From an uncultured Bacteroidales bacterium (GTDB lineage Bacteria > Bacteroidota > Bacteroidia > Bacteroidales > UBA932): a stretch of 8,894 nucleotides of DNA. The DNA lies in contig CAJOMB010000107.1 of the NCBI GenBank assembly GCA_905235615.1, positions 1 to 8,894 of the forward strand, written 5' to 3'. The notes beneath the pieces were generated by a model. That model did not search any database and was not told the DNA's origin. It saw only the letters and a program-made list of their open reading frames with translations. Shown here piece after piece: positions 1 to 6,103 of the stretch. Position numbers and translations under genes: made by a program. Position 1 is the stretch's first letter, and every line of letters starts with the position of its first letter.

Positions 1-1125
1 ACAGGAGAAGGTGTCCAGGATGGAGGCCGTCTTGCGCGGATCCAGGCCGAAGCGCTCGGTGATGTCCTTGGCCAGCGGGCCCACCGTAATGATGGCGATG
101 GTGTTGTTGGCCGTGCACAGGTTCACCAGGGACACCAGGGCCGCGATGGAGAGGGATGCCGCCCGCCGGCCGGCAATGCGCCGGGTGAGGCCGTCGATGA
201 TGAACTCCAGCCCGCCGTTGTAGCGGATTACCTCCAGCATGCCGCCGGCCAGCAGCGACACGATGATGAGCTCGCCCATGGAGCCGATGCCCCCGCCGAT
301 GGAGGCCATCCAGCCCACGAAGTCAAAAGCGCCCGTACACCATCCTATGATGCCGTTTACGCCAATGCCGATGGCCAGCACCGTCACCACGTTCACCCCT
401 GCCAGCGCCAGGCCTATCACCAGCAGGTAGGGCAGCAGTCCTATCCACTGTACCGGCTGGGCCCCCGGGGCCGCCGTCACGGAAAGCCCCAGCACCACAT
501 ACAGCCCCGTGACCAGGATGGCCGCCGGAGCCGCAATCCACAGGTTTACGCGGAACTTGTCCCGCATGGAGCAGCCCTGGCTCTTGGTGGCCGCCACGGT
601 GGTATCTGAAATGAAGGAAAGGTTGTCTCCGAAAAAAGCCCCTCCCACGATGATGGCCGTCATGAAGGGAATGCTCACGCCCGCCTCCGCCGCAATGCCG
701 GAAGCGATGGGCACCAGGGCCACAATCGTTCCCACGGACGTGCCGATGGCCATGGAAATGAAGCAGGCCGCTATGAACAGGCCCGCATACAGCAGGTTCC
801 CGGGCAGCACCCGCAGCGTGGCGTTCACCGTGGCGTCAATGGCTCCGATGTCCTTTGCCGTGGCGGCAAACGCCCCCGCCAGAACAAAAATCCAGATCAT
901 CAGCAGCACGTTCCGGTTGCCGGCCCCCTCGGAAAAAATGGCAATCTTGTCATCCGTCCTCTTCACGCTCCGCGTAATGATGAGGGAATAGGCCGATGCA
1001 ATGATGAAGGCGGCTGCCACCGGCACCTTGTAAAAATCATGGGCCACGATGGAGCCGGCCAGGTAAACCGCCAGGAAAACAAGGAGCGGGCTCAGGGCCA
1101 GCCAACCGTTCATTTTGCGTGCCAT
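1..1125 (-). CDS. nhaC: Na+/H+ antiporter, NhaC family (C-terminus cut by window edge)
   Basis: An inner-membrane secondary transporter, expected to exchange Na+ for H+ in pH and sodium homeostasis. Seen: an uninterrupted minus-strand reading frame of 375 codons from ATG (1125-1123) to the left window edge. The protein is very hydrophobic, with many apparent membrane spans (for example residues about 10-28, 34-51, 72-90, 111-127, 193-213 and 230-253). The signature block GAFFGDNLSFISDTT at about residues 162-176 corresponds to the FGDxLSxxSDTT motif of NhaC-type antiporters. Conserved small and polar residues follow (GDN, NNT at about 340-342). Family members usually exceed 400 residues, so part of the C-terminus is missing. 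ATG at 1113 is an alternative start, but the 1125 start sits about 20 nt below a good -7 box. The gene is divergent from the hemerythrin-HTH regulator and shares its 67-bp promoter region, so that regulator could also control it (inference). The family is secure; ion specificity is not. Confidence 0.87.
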   Translation of the reverse strand, partial: MARKMNGWLALSPLLVFLAVYLAGSIVAHDFYKVPVAAAFIIASAYSLIITRSVKRTDDKIAIFSEGAGNRNVLLMIWIFVLAGAFAATAKDIGAIDATVNATLRVLPGNLLYAGLFIAACFISMAIGTSVGTIVALVPIASGIAAEAGVSIPFMTAIIVGGAFFGDNLSFISDTTVAATKSQGCSMRDKFRVNLWIAAPAAILVTGLYVVLGLSVTAAPGAQPVQWIGLLPYLLVIGLALAGVNVVTVLAIGIGVNGIIGWCTGAFDFVGWMASIGGGIGSMGELIIVSLLAGGMLEVIRYNGGLEFIIDGLTRRIAGRRAASLSIAALVSLVNLCTANNTIAIITVGPLAKDITERFGLDPRKTASILDTFSC

Positions 1126-1149
1126 AAAATCCAGTTCGTTTGGGGACTG

Positions 1150-1157
1150 CAAAGTTA
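1150..1157 (-). promoter_or_regulatory. Bacteroidetes -7 box for nhaC (TAACTTTG)
   Basis: On the minus strand TAACTTTG matches the Bacteroidetes -7 consensus TAnnTTTG exactly. It ends 24 nt before the nhaC ATG, which implies a leader of about 20 nt starting near a CCCC run. No clear TTTG -33 element is visible at the usual spacing. Instead the palindrome TTTTCGAAAA (1163-1172) lies immediately upstream, midway between this box and the divergent box at 1179-1186. Confidence 0.6.
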
Positions 1158-1160
1158 CGC

Positions 1161-1186
1161 TATTTTCGAAAAAATAACTAACTTTG
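1161..1186 (+). promoter_or_regulatory. Promoter block of regulator-apt-guaB operon, shared with pyrG
   Basis: The block ends in the -7 box TAACTTTG (1179-1186), an exact TAnnTTTG match, and contains the 10-bp perfect palindrome TTTTCGAAAA (1163-1172). By hand alignment, 23 of its 26 bases match the pyrG promoter block at 7743-7768 on the opposite strand, including the stretch between palindrome and -7 box. The box ends 7 nt before ATG 1193, so a transcript starting at the usual distance would have almost no leader for that start. The palindrome could be an operator or an organism-specific promoter element; the sequence alone cannot decide. Confidence 0.6.
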
Positions 1187-1192
1187 TGCATC

Positions 1193-2122
1193 ATGAAAAA
1201 CCCACGCGAGCGTAAAGGAATGAGTGCTGCCATGCGCATGGCAGACCTCCTGGCTGCCGATTATGCCCTCTTCGGGGTATTCGGTCGCATGGGGCTCCAC
1301 TTGGGATTCGGAGAAAAGACGGTGCAGGAAGTCTGCGAGGAGGCGGGGGTAGACCCCGGCACCTTCCTCATGTTGTGCCGCATGTATGTGACGCAGGGGT
1401 ATCGGCCCAGCCGGGAGGAGCTGCAGAATGCAGACCTGAACGGCATCCTGGACTACCTCCGCAACTCCCACAGCTATTATACGGGCAGCGTGATTCCCGC
1501 GCTGGAGGAATCTCTCCGGAAAATGGTGAGAGACTGCGACGAAAAGCAGAAAAACGTGCTATGGCGCTTCTTCAATGAATATAAGGAGGAATTGTGGGCC
1601 CACTTCCAATATGAAGAAGAAACGGTGTTCCCCTATGTGGAGAAGATGCTCAATTCGGAGGACGGCAACGCCTTCACCATCGGCGAATATGAGGAGAACC
1701 ACACCAACGTGGAGGAAAAGCTGGCCGATTTGAAAAACCTCATCATGATGTATTTCCCGCCCCGGGGAGACCGGAAGGAGGCCTACCGCGTCCTCTTCTA
1801 CCTGTTCTCGCTGGAGCAGGACCTTCAGAAGCACACCCACATCGAGGACGACATCCTGGTGCCCATGGTCATGCGCATGGAGGAGGTGGTGGCCGCCGCC
1901 CGCCCGGAAGGGGAGGAGCTGAGCGCCCGCGAGAAGGAAATCCTGGTGAGCGTGGCCAAGGGCATGCTCAACAAGGAAATTGCCGACCAGTACAACATCT
2001 CCATCTACACGGTCATCACCCACCGCAAGAACATTACCCGCAAGACGGGCATCAAGACCGTGGCCGGGCTCACCGTGTACGCCCTCCTGAACAACCTGAT
2101 AGATATGAATTCAGTAGAATAA
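1193..2122 (+). CDS. Hemerythrin-like (RIC/YtfE-type) diiron domain fused to LuxR-type HTH regulator
   Basis: A probable cytoplasmic transcription regulator that senses through a non-haem diiron site. Numbering is from ATG 1193 (309 residues). Residues about 16-65 resemble the N-terminal ScdA/DUF542 domain of RIC proteins (YALFGVFGRMGLHLGFGEKT), but the usual Cys-Cys pair is absent. Residues about 85-230 form a four-helix hemerythrin-like domain with candidate ligands H93, H137, E141, H170, H214 and E218. Their spacing closely follows the ligands I recall for E. coli YtfE (H84, H129, E133, H160, H204, E208). Residues about 243-305 are a LuxR/GerE-type helix-turn-helix (LSAREKEILVSVAKGMLNKE, then IADQYNISIYTVITHRKNI). 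It heads an operon with apt (2-nt gap) and guaB. A TTG at 1184 is in frame but lies inside the -7 box, so it was rejected. ATG 1220 (MSAAMRM...) is a credible alternative start. The architecture is clear; the signal (O2, NO, iron or redox) and the targets are inference. Confidence 0.85.
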   Translation: MKNPRERKGMSAAMRMADLLAADYALFGVFGRMGLHLGFGEKTVQEVCEEAGVDPGTFLMLCRMYVTQGYRPSREELQNADLNGILDYLRNSHSYYTGSVIPALEESLRKMVRDCDEKQKNVLWRFFNEYKEELWAHFQYEEETVFPYVEKMLNSEDGNAFTIGEYEENHTNVEEKLADLKNLIMMYFPPRGDRKEAYRVLFYLFSLEQDLQKHTHIEDDILVPMVMRMEEVVAAARPEGEELSAREKEILVSVAKGMLNKEIADQYNISIYTVITHRKNITRKTGIKTVAGLTVYALLNNLIDMNSVE

Positions 2123-2124
2123 CT

Positions 2125-2703
2125 ATGGATTACAGCAAGTACGTCAAATTCTATCCGAACTTTCCCATCAAGGGAGTCAACTTTGTGGACATCATTCCTT
2201 TCCTGCAGGACAAGGAACTGTTCCAGCACCTCTGTGACGACCTCACCGCCATGTGCGACGCCCCCAACGTAGCCGCCCCCGAGGCACGCGGCTTCCTCTT
2301 CGGCGCCGGCATGCTCTACGGCGACAACATCATCCGCAACCTCATTCCTCTTCGCAAGAAGGGCAAACTTCCCTTCAGGGAAGGAGACCTCGTCCAGGTG
2401 GAAATCATGAAGGAATACGGCCCGGACCACGTGTACTTCCGCAAGTCGGACCTGGCCGCTTCCACGCCTTCCGGAGACACCGTCGAGATTACCTTCTTCG
2501 ACGACATCCTGGCCACCGGCGGCACGGCCCGCGGCCTGGCCCAGGGCCTCAATGCCCAGACGGTGTACATTGACGGAAAGAGCTACAAGGTGAAGGTGAA
2601 AGACTTCGTGTTCCTGGTAGAGATTGACGACCTCCCCGGCCGTGCCCGTCTGGAAGACATCGCTCCCGTCAAGTCCCTCATCCACGTTAAAGAATCTGAA
2701 TAA
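2125..2703 (+). CDS. apt: Adenine phosphoribosyltransferase (APRT family)
   Basis: Purine salvage in the cytoplasm: adenine + PRPP -> AMP + PPi. The protein is 192 residues, slightly longer than a typical APRT (about 170-180). Motifs in order: YPNFPIKGVNFVDI at about 10-23 (the APRT FPxxGIxFxDI region), EARGFLFGA at 53-61, RKKGKLP at 77-83 (typical APRT loop), and the PRPP-binding motif TFFDDILATGGTA at 123-135 with its Asp-Asp pair. The stretch at about 145-162 (VYIDGKSYKVKVKDFVFLVE) seems expanded relative to a minimal APRT. ATG 2125 starts 2 nt after the regulator stop and the TAA stop overlaps the guaB ATG as TAATG, so translational coupling is likely. No promoter is seen inside the operon. 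A related purine PRT specificity (for example xanthine or guanine) is possible but less likely given the APRT-specific motifs. Confidence 0.88.
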   Translation: MDYSKYVKFYPNFPIKGVNFVDIIPFLQDKELFQHLCDDLTAMCDAPNVAAPEARGFLFGAGMLYGDNIIRNLIPLRKKGKLPFREGDLVQVEIMKEYGPDHVYFRKSDLAASTPSGDTVEITFFDDILATGGTARGLAQGLNAQTVYIDGKSYKVKVKDFVFLVEIDDLPGRARLEDIAPVKSLIHVKESE

Positions 2704-3776
2704 TGAGCCTCCAAGACCGCATTGTCCCCGACGGAATCACCTTCGACGACGTCCTGCTGGTTCCCGCCTATTCCCAAGTCCTTCCCCGCGAGGTCTCCCT
2801 GAGGGGCCGGTTCTCCAAGCACATCTACCTGGGTTCTCCCTTCGCATCGGCCGCCATGGACACGGTGACGGAGGCCCCCATGGCGATAGCCATGGCTCGG
2901 GCGGGAGGAATCGGCGTCATCCATAAGAACATGGGTATTGATGCCCAGGCCGCCCAGGTGGCCCAGGTAAAGGCCGATGGCGGCGCCCGCGTGGCTGCCG
3001 GCGTGGGCATTACGTCCGACGCCCTGGACCGTGTGAAAGCCCTGGCTGCCGCCGGCGCGGATGCCGTGGTGCTGGACTCCGCCCACGGGCACTCCAAGGG
3101 CGTGATAGACACGTTGAAGGCCATCAAGGCCGCCTTTCCGGAGCTGGACGTGGTGGTGGGCAACATTGCCACCTCCGAAGCCGCCCGGGACCTCATCGCC
3201 GCCGGCGCGGACGGGCTTAAGGTGGGTATCGGCCCCGGCTCCATCTGCACCACGCGCATTGTGGCCGGTGTGGGCGTGCCCCAGCTTACCGCCATCGCGG
3301 CCGTGGCCTCCGTGGCCGGTGAAAGCGTTCCCGTGATTGCCGACGGCGGCCTCCGTTACTCCGGAGACGTGGTGAAGGCCCTGGCCGCCGGCGCCCACTG
3401 CGTCATGTGCGGCAGCATGTTCGCCGGCACCGACGAGGCTCCCGGCGAGGTGGTGGAAGTGGACGGCGTAAAGATGAAAGGCTACCGCGGCATGGGTTCC
3501 ATCGACGCCATGGAGGCCGGCAGCGCCGACCGCTATTTCCAGAAAGACGTCAAGAAGCTGGTGCCCGAAGGCGTAGTGGCCCGTGTGGCCTGCAAAGGTC
3601 CCGTGGCCGACGTCCTGTACCAGCTGGAAGGAGGCCTCCGCTCCGGCATGGGCTACTGCGGCGCGGCTGACATCCTGGCCCTCCACAGCGCCCGTTTCAT
3701 CAGGATAAGTCCCGCCACCGTACGGGAAAACCACCCGCACGACGTGACCATCGCCAAAAAGGCGCCCAATTATTAG
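2703..3776 (+). CDS. guaB: IMP dehydrogenase lacking the CBS (Bateman) domains
   Basis: Catalyses the NAD-dependent oxidation of IMP to XMP, the committed step towards GMP; XMP is the substrate of GuaA encoded downstream at 7800. The TIM-barrel is complete: FDDVLLVPAYSQVLPREV at 14-31, SAAMDTVTEAPMA at 49-61, GGIGVIHKNM at 68-77, LDSAHGHSKGV at 124-134, the catalytic loop GIGPGSICTTRIVAGVGVPQ at 175-194 with Cys182, IADGGLRYSGDV at 212-223, YRGMGSIDAM at 261-270, and the flap Arg277-Tyr278 in DRYFQ. At 357 residues it is about 130 shorter than the usual 485-490. The missing part is the tandem CBS module that normally sits between the VKADGG (89-94) and ARVAAGVGIT (95-104) segments. Allosteric control by purine nucleotides through that module is therefore probably absent. 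The start ATG overlaps the apt stop by 1 nt. The final G of its TAG stop is also the first base of the palindromic element. A GMP reductase was considered and rejected because of the DRYF flap and GMGSIDAM. Confidence 0.92.
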   Translation: MSLQDRIVPDGITFDDVLLVPAYSQVLPREVSLRGRFSKHIYLGSPFASAAMDTVTEAPMAIAMARAGGIGVIHKNMGIDAQAAQVAQVKADGGARVAAGVGITSDALDRVKALAAAGADAVVLDSAHGHSKGVIDTLKAIKAAFPELDVVVGNIATSEAARDLIAAGADGLKVGIGPGSICTTRIVAGVGVPQLTAIAAVASVAGESVPVIADGGLRYSGDVVKALAAGAHCVMCGSMFAGTDEAPGEVVEVDGVKMKGYRGMGSIDAMEAGSADRYFQKDVKKLVPEGVVARVACKGPVADVLYQLEGGLRSGMGYCGAADILALHSARFIRISPATVRENHPHDVTIAKKAPNY

Positions 3777-3938
3777 AGTCTGTTTTGAAATAATTCAATA
3801 AATTCTTTATGTTTCTTTTTGGTAAATTTTCCTCAAAAATTTTAACCCATAGGAACCCCTATGGCCAAAAATTTTCAAGAAAAATTTCCACAAAAAATAA
3901 ACTATAAATAAAAATATCAATCATTTCAAAACAGACTC
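3776..3938. repeat. 163-bp AT-rich palindromic MITE-like element between convergent stops
   Basis: A full-length imperfect palindrome. The outer 20 bp (3776-3795 and 3919-3938) match as inverted repeats at 19 of 20 positions, beginning GAGTCTGTTTTGAAAT. The inner parts remain largely complementary. The centre is a perfect 7-bp stem CCATAGG/CCTATGG (3847-3853 and 3858-3864) with loop AACC, almost exactly at the midpoint. Positions 3781-3930 contain 33 G/C of 150 by hand count (22%), against clearly GC-rich flanks. TTA flanks both ends (3773-3775 and 3939-3941), compatible with a 3-bp target duplication as seen in some IS5-family groups (inference). No ORF is present. The element also occupies the whole gap between convergent guaB and glnN, so its hairpin may serve as a bidirectional terminator. 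MITE versus native terminator is unresolved. Confidence 0.75.
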
Positions 3939-4037
3939 TTAGAAGAACAGCAGTTCCCGGTATTTGGGCAGCGGCCACAAGGCGTCATCCACCAGCATTT
4001 CCAGGTTGTCGGCACTCTCGCGCACTTGATCCATCAG
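3939..4037 (-). pseudogene. glnN: Out-of-frame C-terminal tail of glnN
   Basis: Reading the minus strand from 4037 in the frame one base on from the main glnN frame gives 32 codons, beginning LMDQVRESADNLEMLVDD and ending WPLPKYRELLFF, then TAA (3941-3939). The WPLPKYRE(L/M)LF ending is characteristic of type III glutamine synthetases, so this is the original C-terminus. Joining the frames needs one base removed (or two added) somewhere around 4037-4050, and would restore a protein of about 720 residues, close to the usual family length. The TAA stop coincides with the TTA flank of the palindromic element. The lack of any stop in the tail suggests a recent lesion or a sequencing error. Confidence 0.85.
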
Positions 4038-6102
4038 CCGTTGAATAGGCGTAGGCCCGCTCGGGCATGGCGGCCATGCCGTTGGCTTTTTTGCGGGCCT
4101 CCACTAAGGACTGGACATCGGCCGACAAGGCGTTGATGAATCCTGCGATCTTGCGGCAGGTCTCCATGTCGGCCTCACAAAGGCGAAGATATTCCTCTCC
4201 AAAGATTTCCTTGCTTCCCTGGATGTTCCGGATCAGGACGTTCTGGTAGGTGACGGCGGCCGGAATCACGTGGTTGAGGCAGATGTCTCCCAACACGCGG
4301 GCTTCAATCTGCATCTTCTTCACGTAGGTTTCTTCCAGAACCTCCACGCGGGCCTCGATTTCGTTAGGGGTAAGGACGCCCGTATGGGAAAAGAGAGCCA
4401 GGGCGTTTTCCTTTCGGAAGGTTTGGAAGGCCTCGGGCACGTTGGTAACGGGAGAAAGGCCTCTGCGGACGGCCTCCTGCAGCCATTCCCGGCTGTAACC
4501 GTTTCCTTCGAACATCACCGGCGCCGCCTCTTCCAGGAAGGCGCGGATGACCTCTACGAGGGCTTTGTCCTTGGCTTCTCCGCGTGCAAGCCTCTCTTCT
4601 ACGCGGGCATGAAAATCTTTGAGGCTCTCCGCCACGGCCGCGTTGAGCACAAAGGTGCTGGCCGCGGCATTGGCCGATGCCCCCACGGCCCGGAACTCGA
4701 AGCGGTTGCCCGTGAAGGCGAAAGGAGAGGTGCGGTTGCGGTCTGTATTGTCCGGAATGATTTCCGGGAGGGAGCCCATCAGGTCGATGCTTTTTCGGAC
4801 GGCCGCCTCCCGGGCAAGGCCTTCCGGCTGAAGCAGGCTCTGGAACACATGCGTGAGCATAGAGCCGGAGAAGACGGACATCACTGCCGGCGGGGCCTCA
4901 TTCCCGCCCAGGCGATAGGAATTGCTGAGAGAGCACACGGAGGCCATCAGGAGGTCCTGGTGCCGGCATACGCCTTTTACCACCGCCACATAGAAGGACA
5001 GGAAACGAAGGTTCTTTTCCGGCGTTTTTCCCGGAGAGAGCAGGTTCACGCCCGTATCTGTCTGCATGGACCAGTTACAGTGTTTTCCGCTTCCGTTCAC
5101 CCCCTGGAAGGGCTTCTCGTGGAAGATGACTTTCAGGTGGTGCTTTTCCGCCACTTTCCGCATCACAATCATCAGCAGCATGTTCTGGTCAATGGCCGTG
5201 GTGATTTCGGAAAAGACCGGGGCGCACTCGAACTGGTTGGGCGCCACTTCATTGTGGCGGGTCTGCAGGGGAATGCCCAGCTTGAAAGCCTCCGTTTCAA
5301 AGTCTTTCATAAAGGCCGCCACCCGGGAGGGAATGGCCCCGAAGTAATGGTCGGACAGCTGTTGGTCTTTGGCCGATGTATGGCCAATCACGGTACGGCT
5401 GCACAGTTGCAGGTCCGGCCGGGCGTTATAGAGGGCCTCGTCCACCAGAAAATACTCCTGTTCCAGACCCACGTTCACCTGCACATGCCGGACATCCGGC
5501 TCGAAGAGACGGGCCACGGCGGTGGCGGCCTCGTCTAAGGCCTGGACAGACCTCAGGTTGGGCACCTTCATGTCCAGGGCTTCACCGGTATAGGAGACAA
5601 ACACCGAGGGGATGCAGAGCGTCTCATCCAGGATAAAAGCCGGGGAATGGGGATCCCAGGCCGAATAGCCCCTTGCTTCGAAGGTGTTCCGCAGGCCTCC
5701 GTTGGGGAAACTGGAGGCATCCGGCTCCTGCTGCACCAGCGCATCTCCCTTGAAGTTTTCTATGGCCGCTCCGTCCTCCACGGACAGGAACGCCTCGTGC
5801 TTCTCCGCCGTGGAACCGGTGAGGGGTTGGAAAAGATGGGTATAATGGGTGGCGCCCCGCTCCGTGGCCCAGGACTTCATGCCGGAGGCAATCTCGTCGG
5901 CCAGGGACCGGTCAATTTTCTCTCCGGTCTTGCGTGCCGTCAACACGGCCTCGCAGGCCTGGGCGGACATGTATTCCCGCATAACTTCCGGAGAAAAGAC
6001 GTTTTGCCCGAAATAAGTGGAAACGGGACCGTCTTTTACAAAATATCGCTTTGCCTCATGGGCCGCTGCGGCTTGAAGCGCTTTTTCTCTGAAACTTGCC
6101 AT
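3985..6102 (-). CDS. glnN: Glutamine synthetase type III, C-terminus frameshifted
   Basis: An ATP-dependent synthetase joining glutamate and ammonia to glutamine, a large type III enzyme typical of Bacteroidetes. The open frame gives 705 residues. Motifs: NGGLRNTFEARGYSAWDP at 134-151, the catalytic/metal block VNVGLEQEYFLVD at 209-221, RHNEVAPNQFECAPVFSE at 282-299, FHEKPFQGVNGSGKHCNWSM at 327-346 (ATP/metal region), GGNEAPPAV at 399-407, and NRTSPFAFTGNRFEFRAVG at 456-474. Up to about residue 686 it follows the family. The last 19 residues (STADGSSARECRQPGNAGG) look unrelated, while the expected family ending WPLPKYRELLF lies in another frame downstream (see the tail at 3939-4037). The ATG follows the pyrG stop after one base, so the two are surely co-transcribed, linking glutamine supply with a glutamine-consuming enzyme. 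The catalytic domain is intact. Whether the frameshift is real, a strain mutation or a base-call error cannot be told here. Confidence 0.92.
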   Translation of the reverse strand: MASFREKALQAAAAHEAKRYFVKDGPVSTYFGQNVFSPEVMREYMSAQACEAVLTARKTGEKIDRSLADEIASGMKSWATERGATHYTHLFQPLTGSTAEKHEAFLSVEDGAAIENFKGDALVQQEPDASSFPNGGLRNTFEARGYSAWDPHSPAFILDETLCIPSVFVSYTGEALDMKVPNLRSVQALDEAATAVARLFEPDVRHVQVNVGLEQEYFLVDEALYNARPDLQLCSRTVIGHTSAKDQQLSDHYFGAIPSRVAAFMKDFETEAFKLGIPLQTRHNEVAPNQFECAPVFSEITTAIDQNMLLMIVMRKVAEKHHLKVIFHEKPFQGVNGSGKHCNWSMQTDTGVNLLSPGKTPEKNLRFLSFYVAVVKGVCRHQDLLMASVCSLSNSYRLGGNEAPPAVMSVFSGSMLTHVFQSLLQPEGLAREAAVRKSIDLMGSLPEIIPDNTDRNRTSPFAFTGNRFEFRAVGASANAAASTFVLNAAVAESLKDFHARVEERLARGEAKDKALVEVIRAFLEEAAPVMFEGNGYSREWLQEAVRRGLSPVTNVPEAFQTFRKENALALFSHTGVLTPNEIEARVEVLEETYVKKMQIEARVLGDICLNHVIPAAVTYQNVLIRNIQGSKEIFGEEYLRLCEADMETCRKIAGFINALSADVQSLVEARKKANGMAAMPERAYAYSTADGSSARECRQPGNAGG

Positions 6103-6103
6103 G

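Noticed and set aside
1184..1192. TTG 1184 as start of the regulator
   Set aside because: This TTG is the last part of the TAACTTTG -7 box and would lie upstream of the transcription start.
2583..3740. A 385-codon minus-strand open frame opposite guaB
   Set aside because: It is a His/Gly-rich shadow of the IMPDH gene with no motif of its own, and it also runs across the apt/guaB junction.
2703..3776. GMP reductase (guaC) as identity of the 357-residue enzyme
   Set aside because: The length fits GuaC, but the GVGVPQ loop, the YRGMGSIDAM segment and the DRYFQ Arg-Tyr flap are IMP dehydrogenase features.
3847..3864. The central CCATAGG-AACC-CCTATGG stem as a standalone intrinsic terminator
   Set aside because: No clean U tract follows on either strand, and the stem is the apex of the larger palindrome, so it is described as part of that element.
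4270..5538. A 422-codon plus-strand open frame opposite glnN
   Set aside because: It lies entirely antisense to a clearly conserved glutamine synthetase. The translation is rich in His, Gly and Arg, shows no recognisable domain, and is explained by the GC-rich codon use of the real gene.
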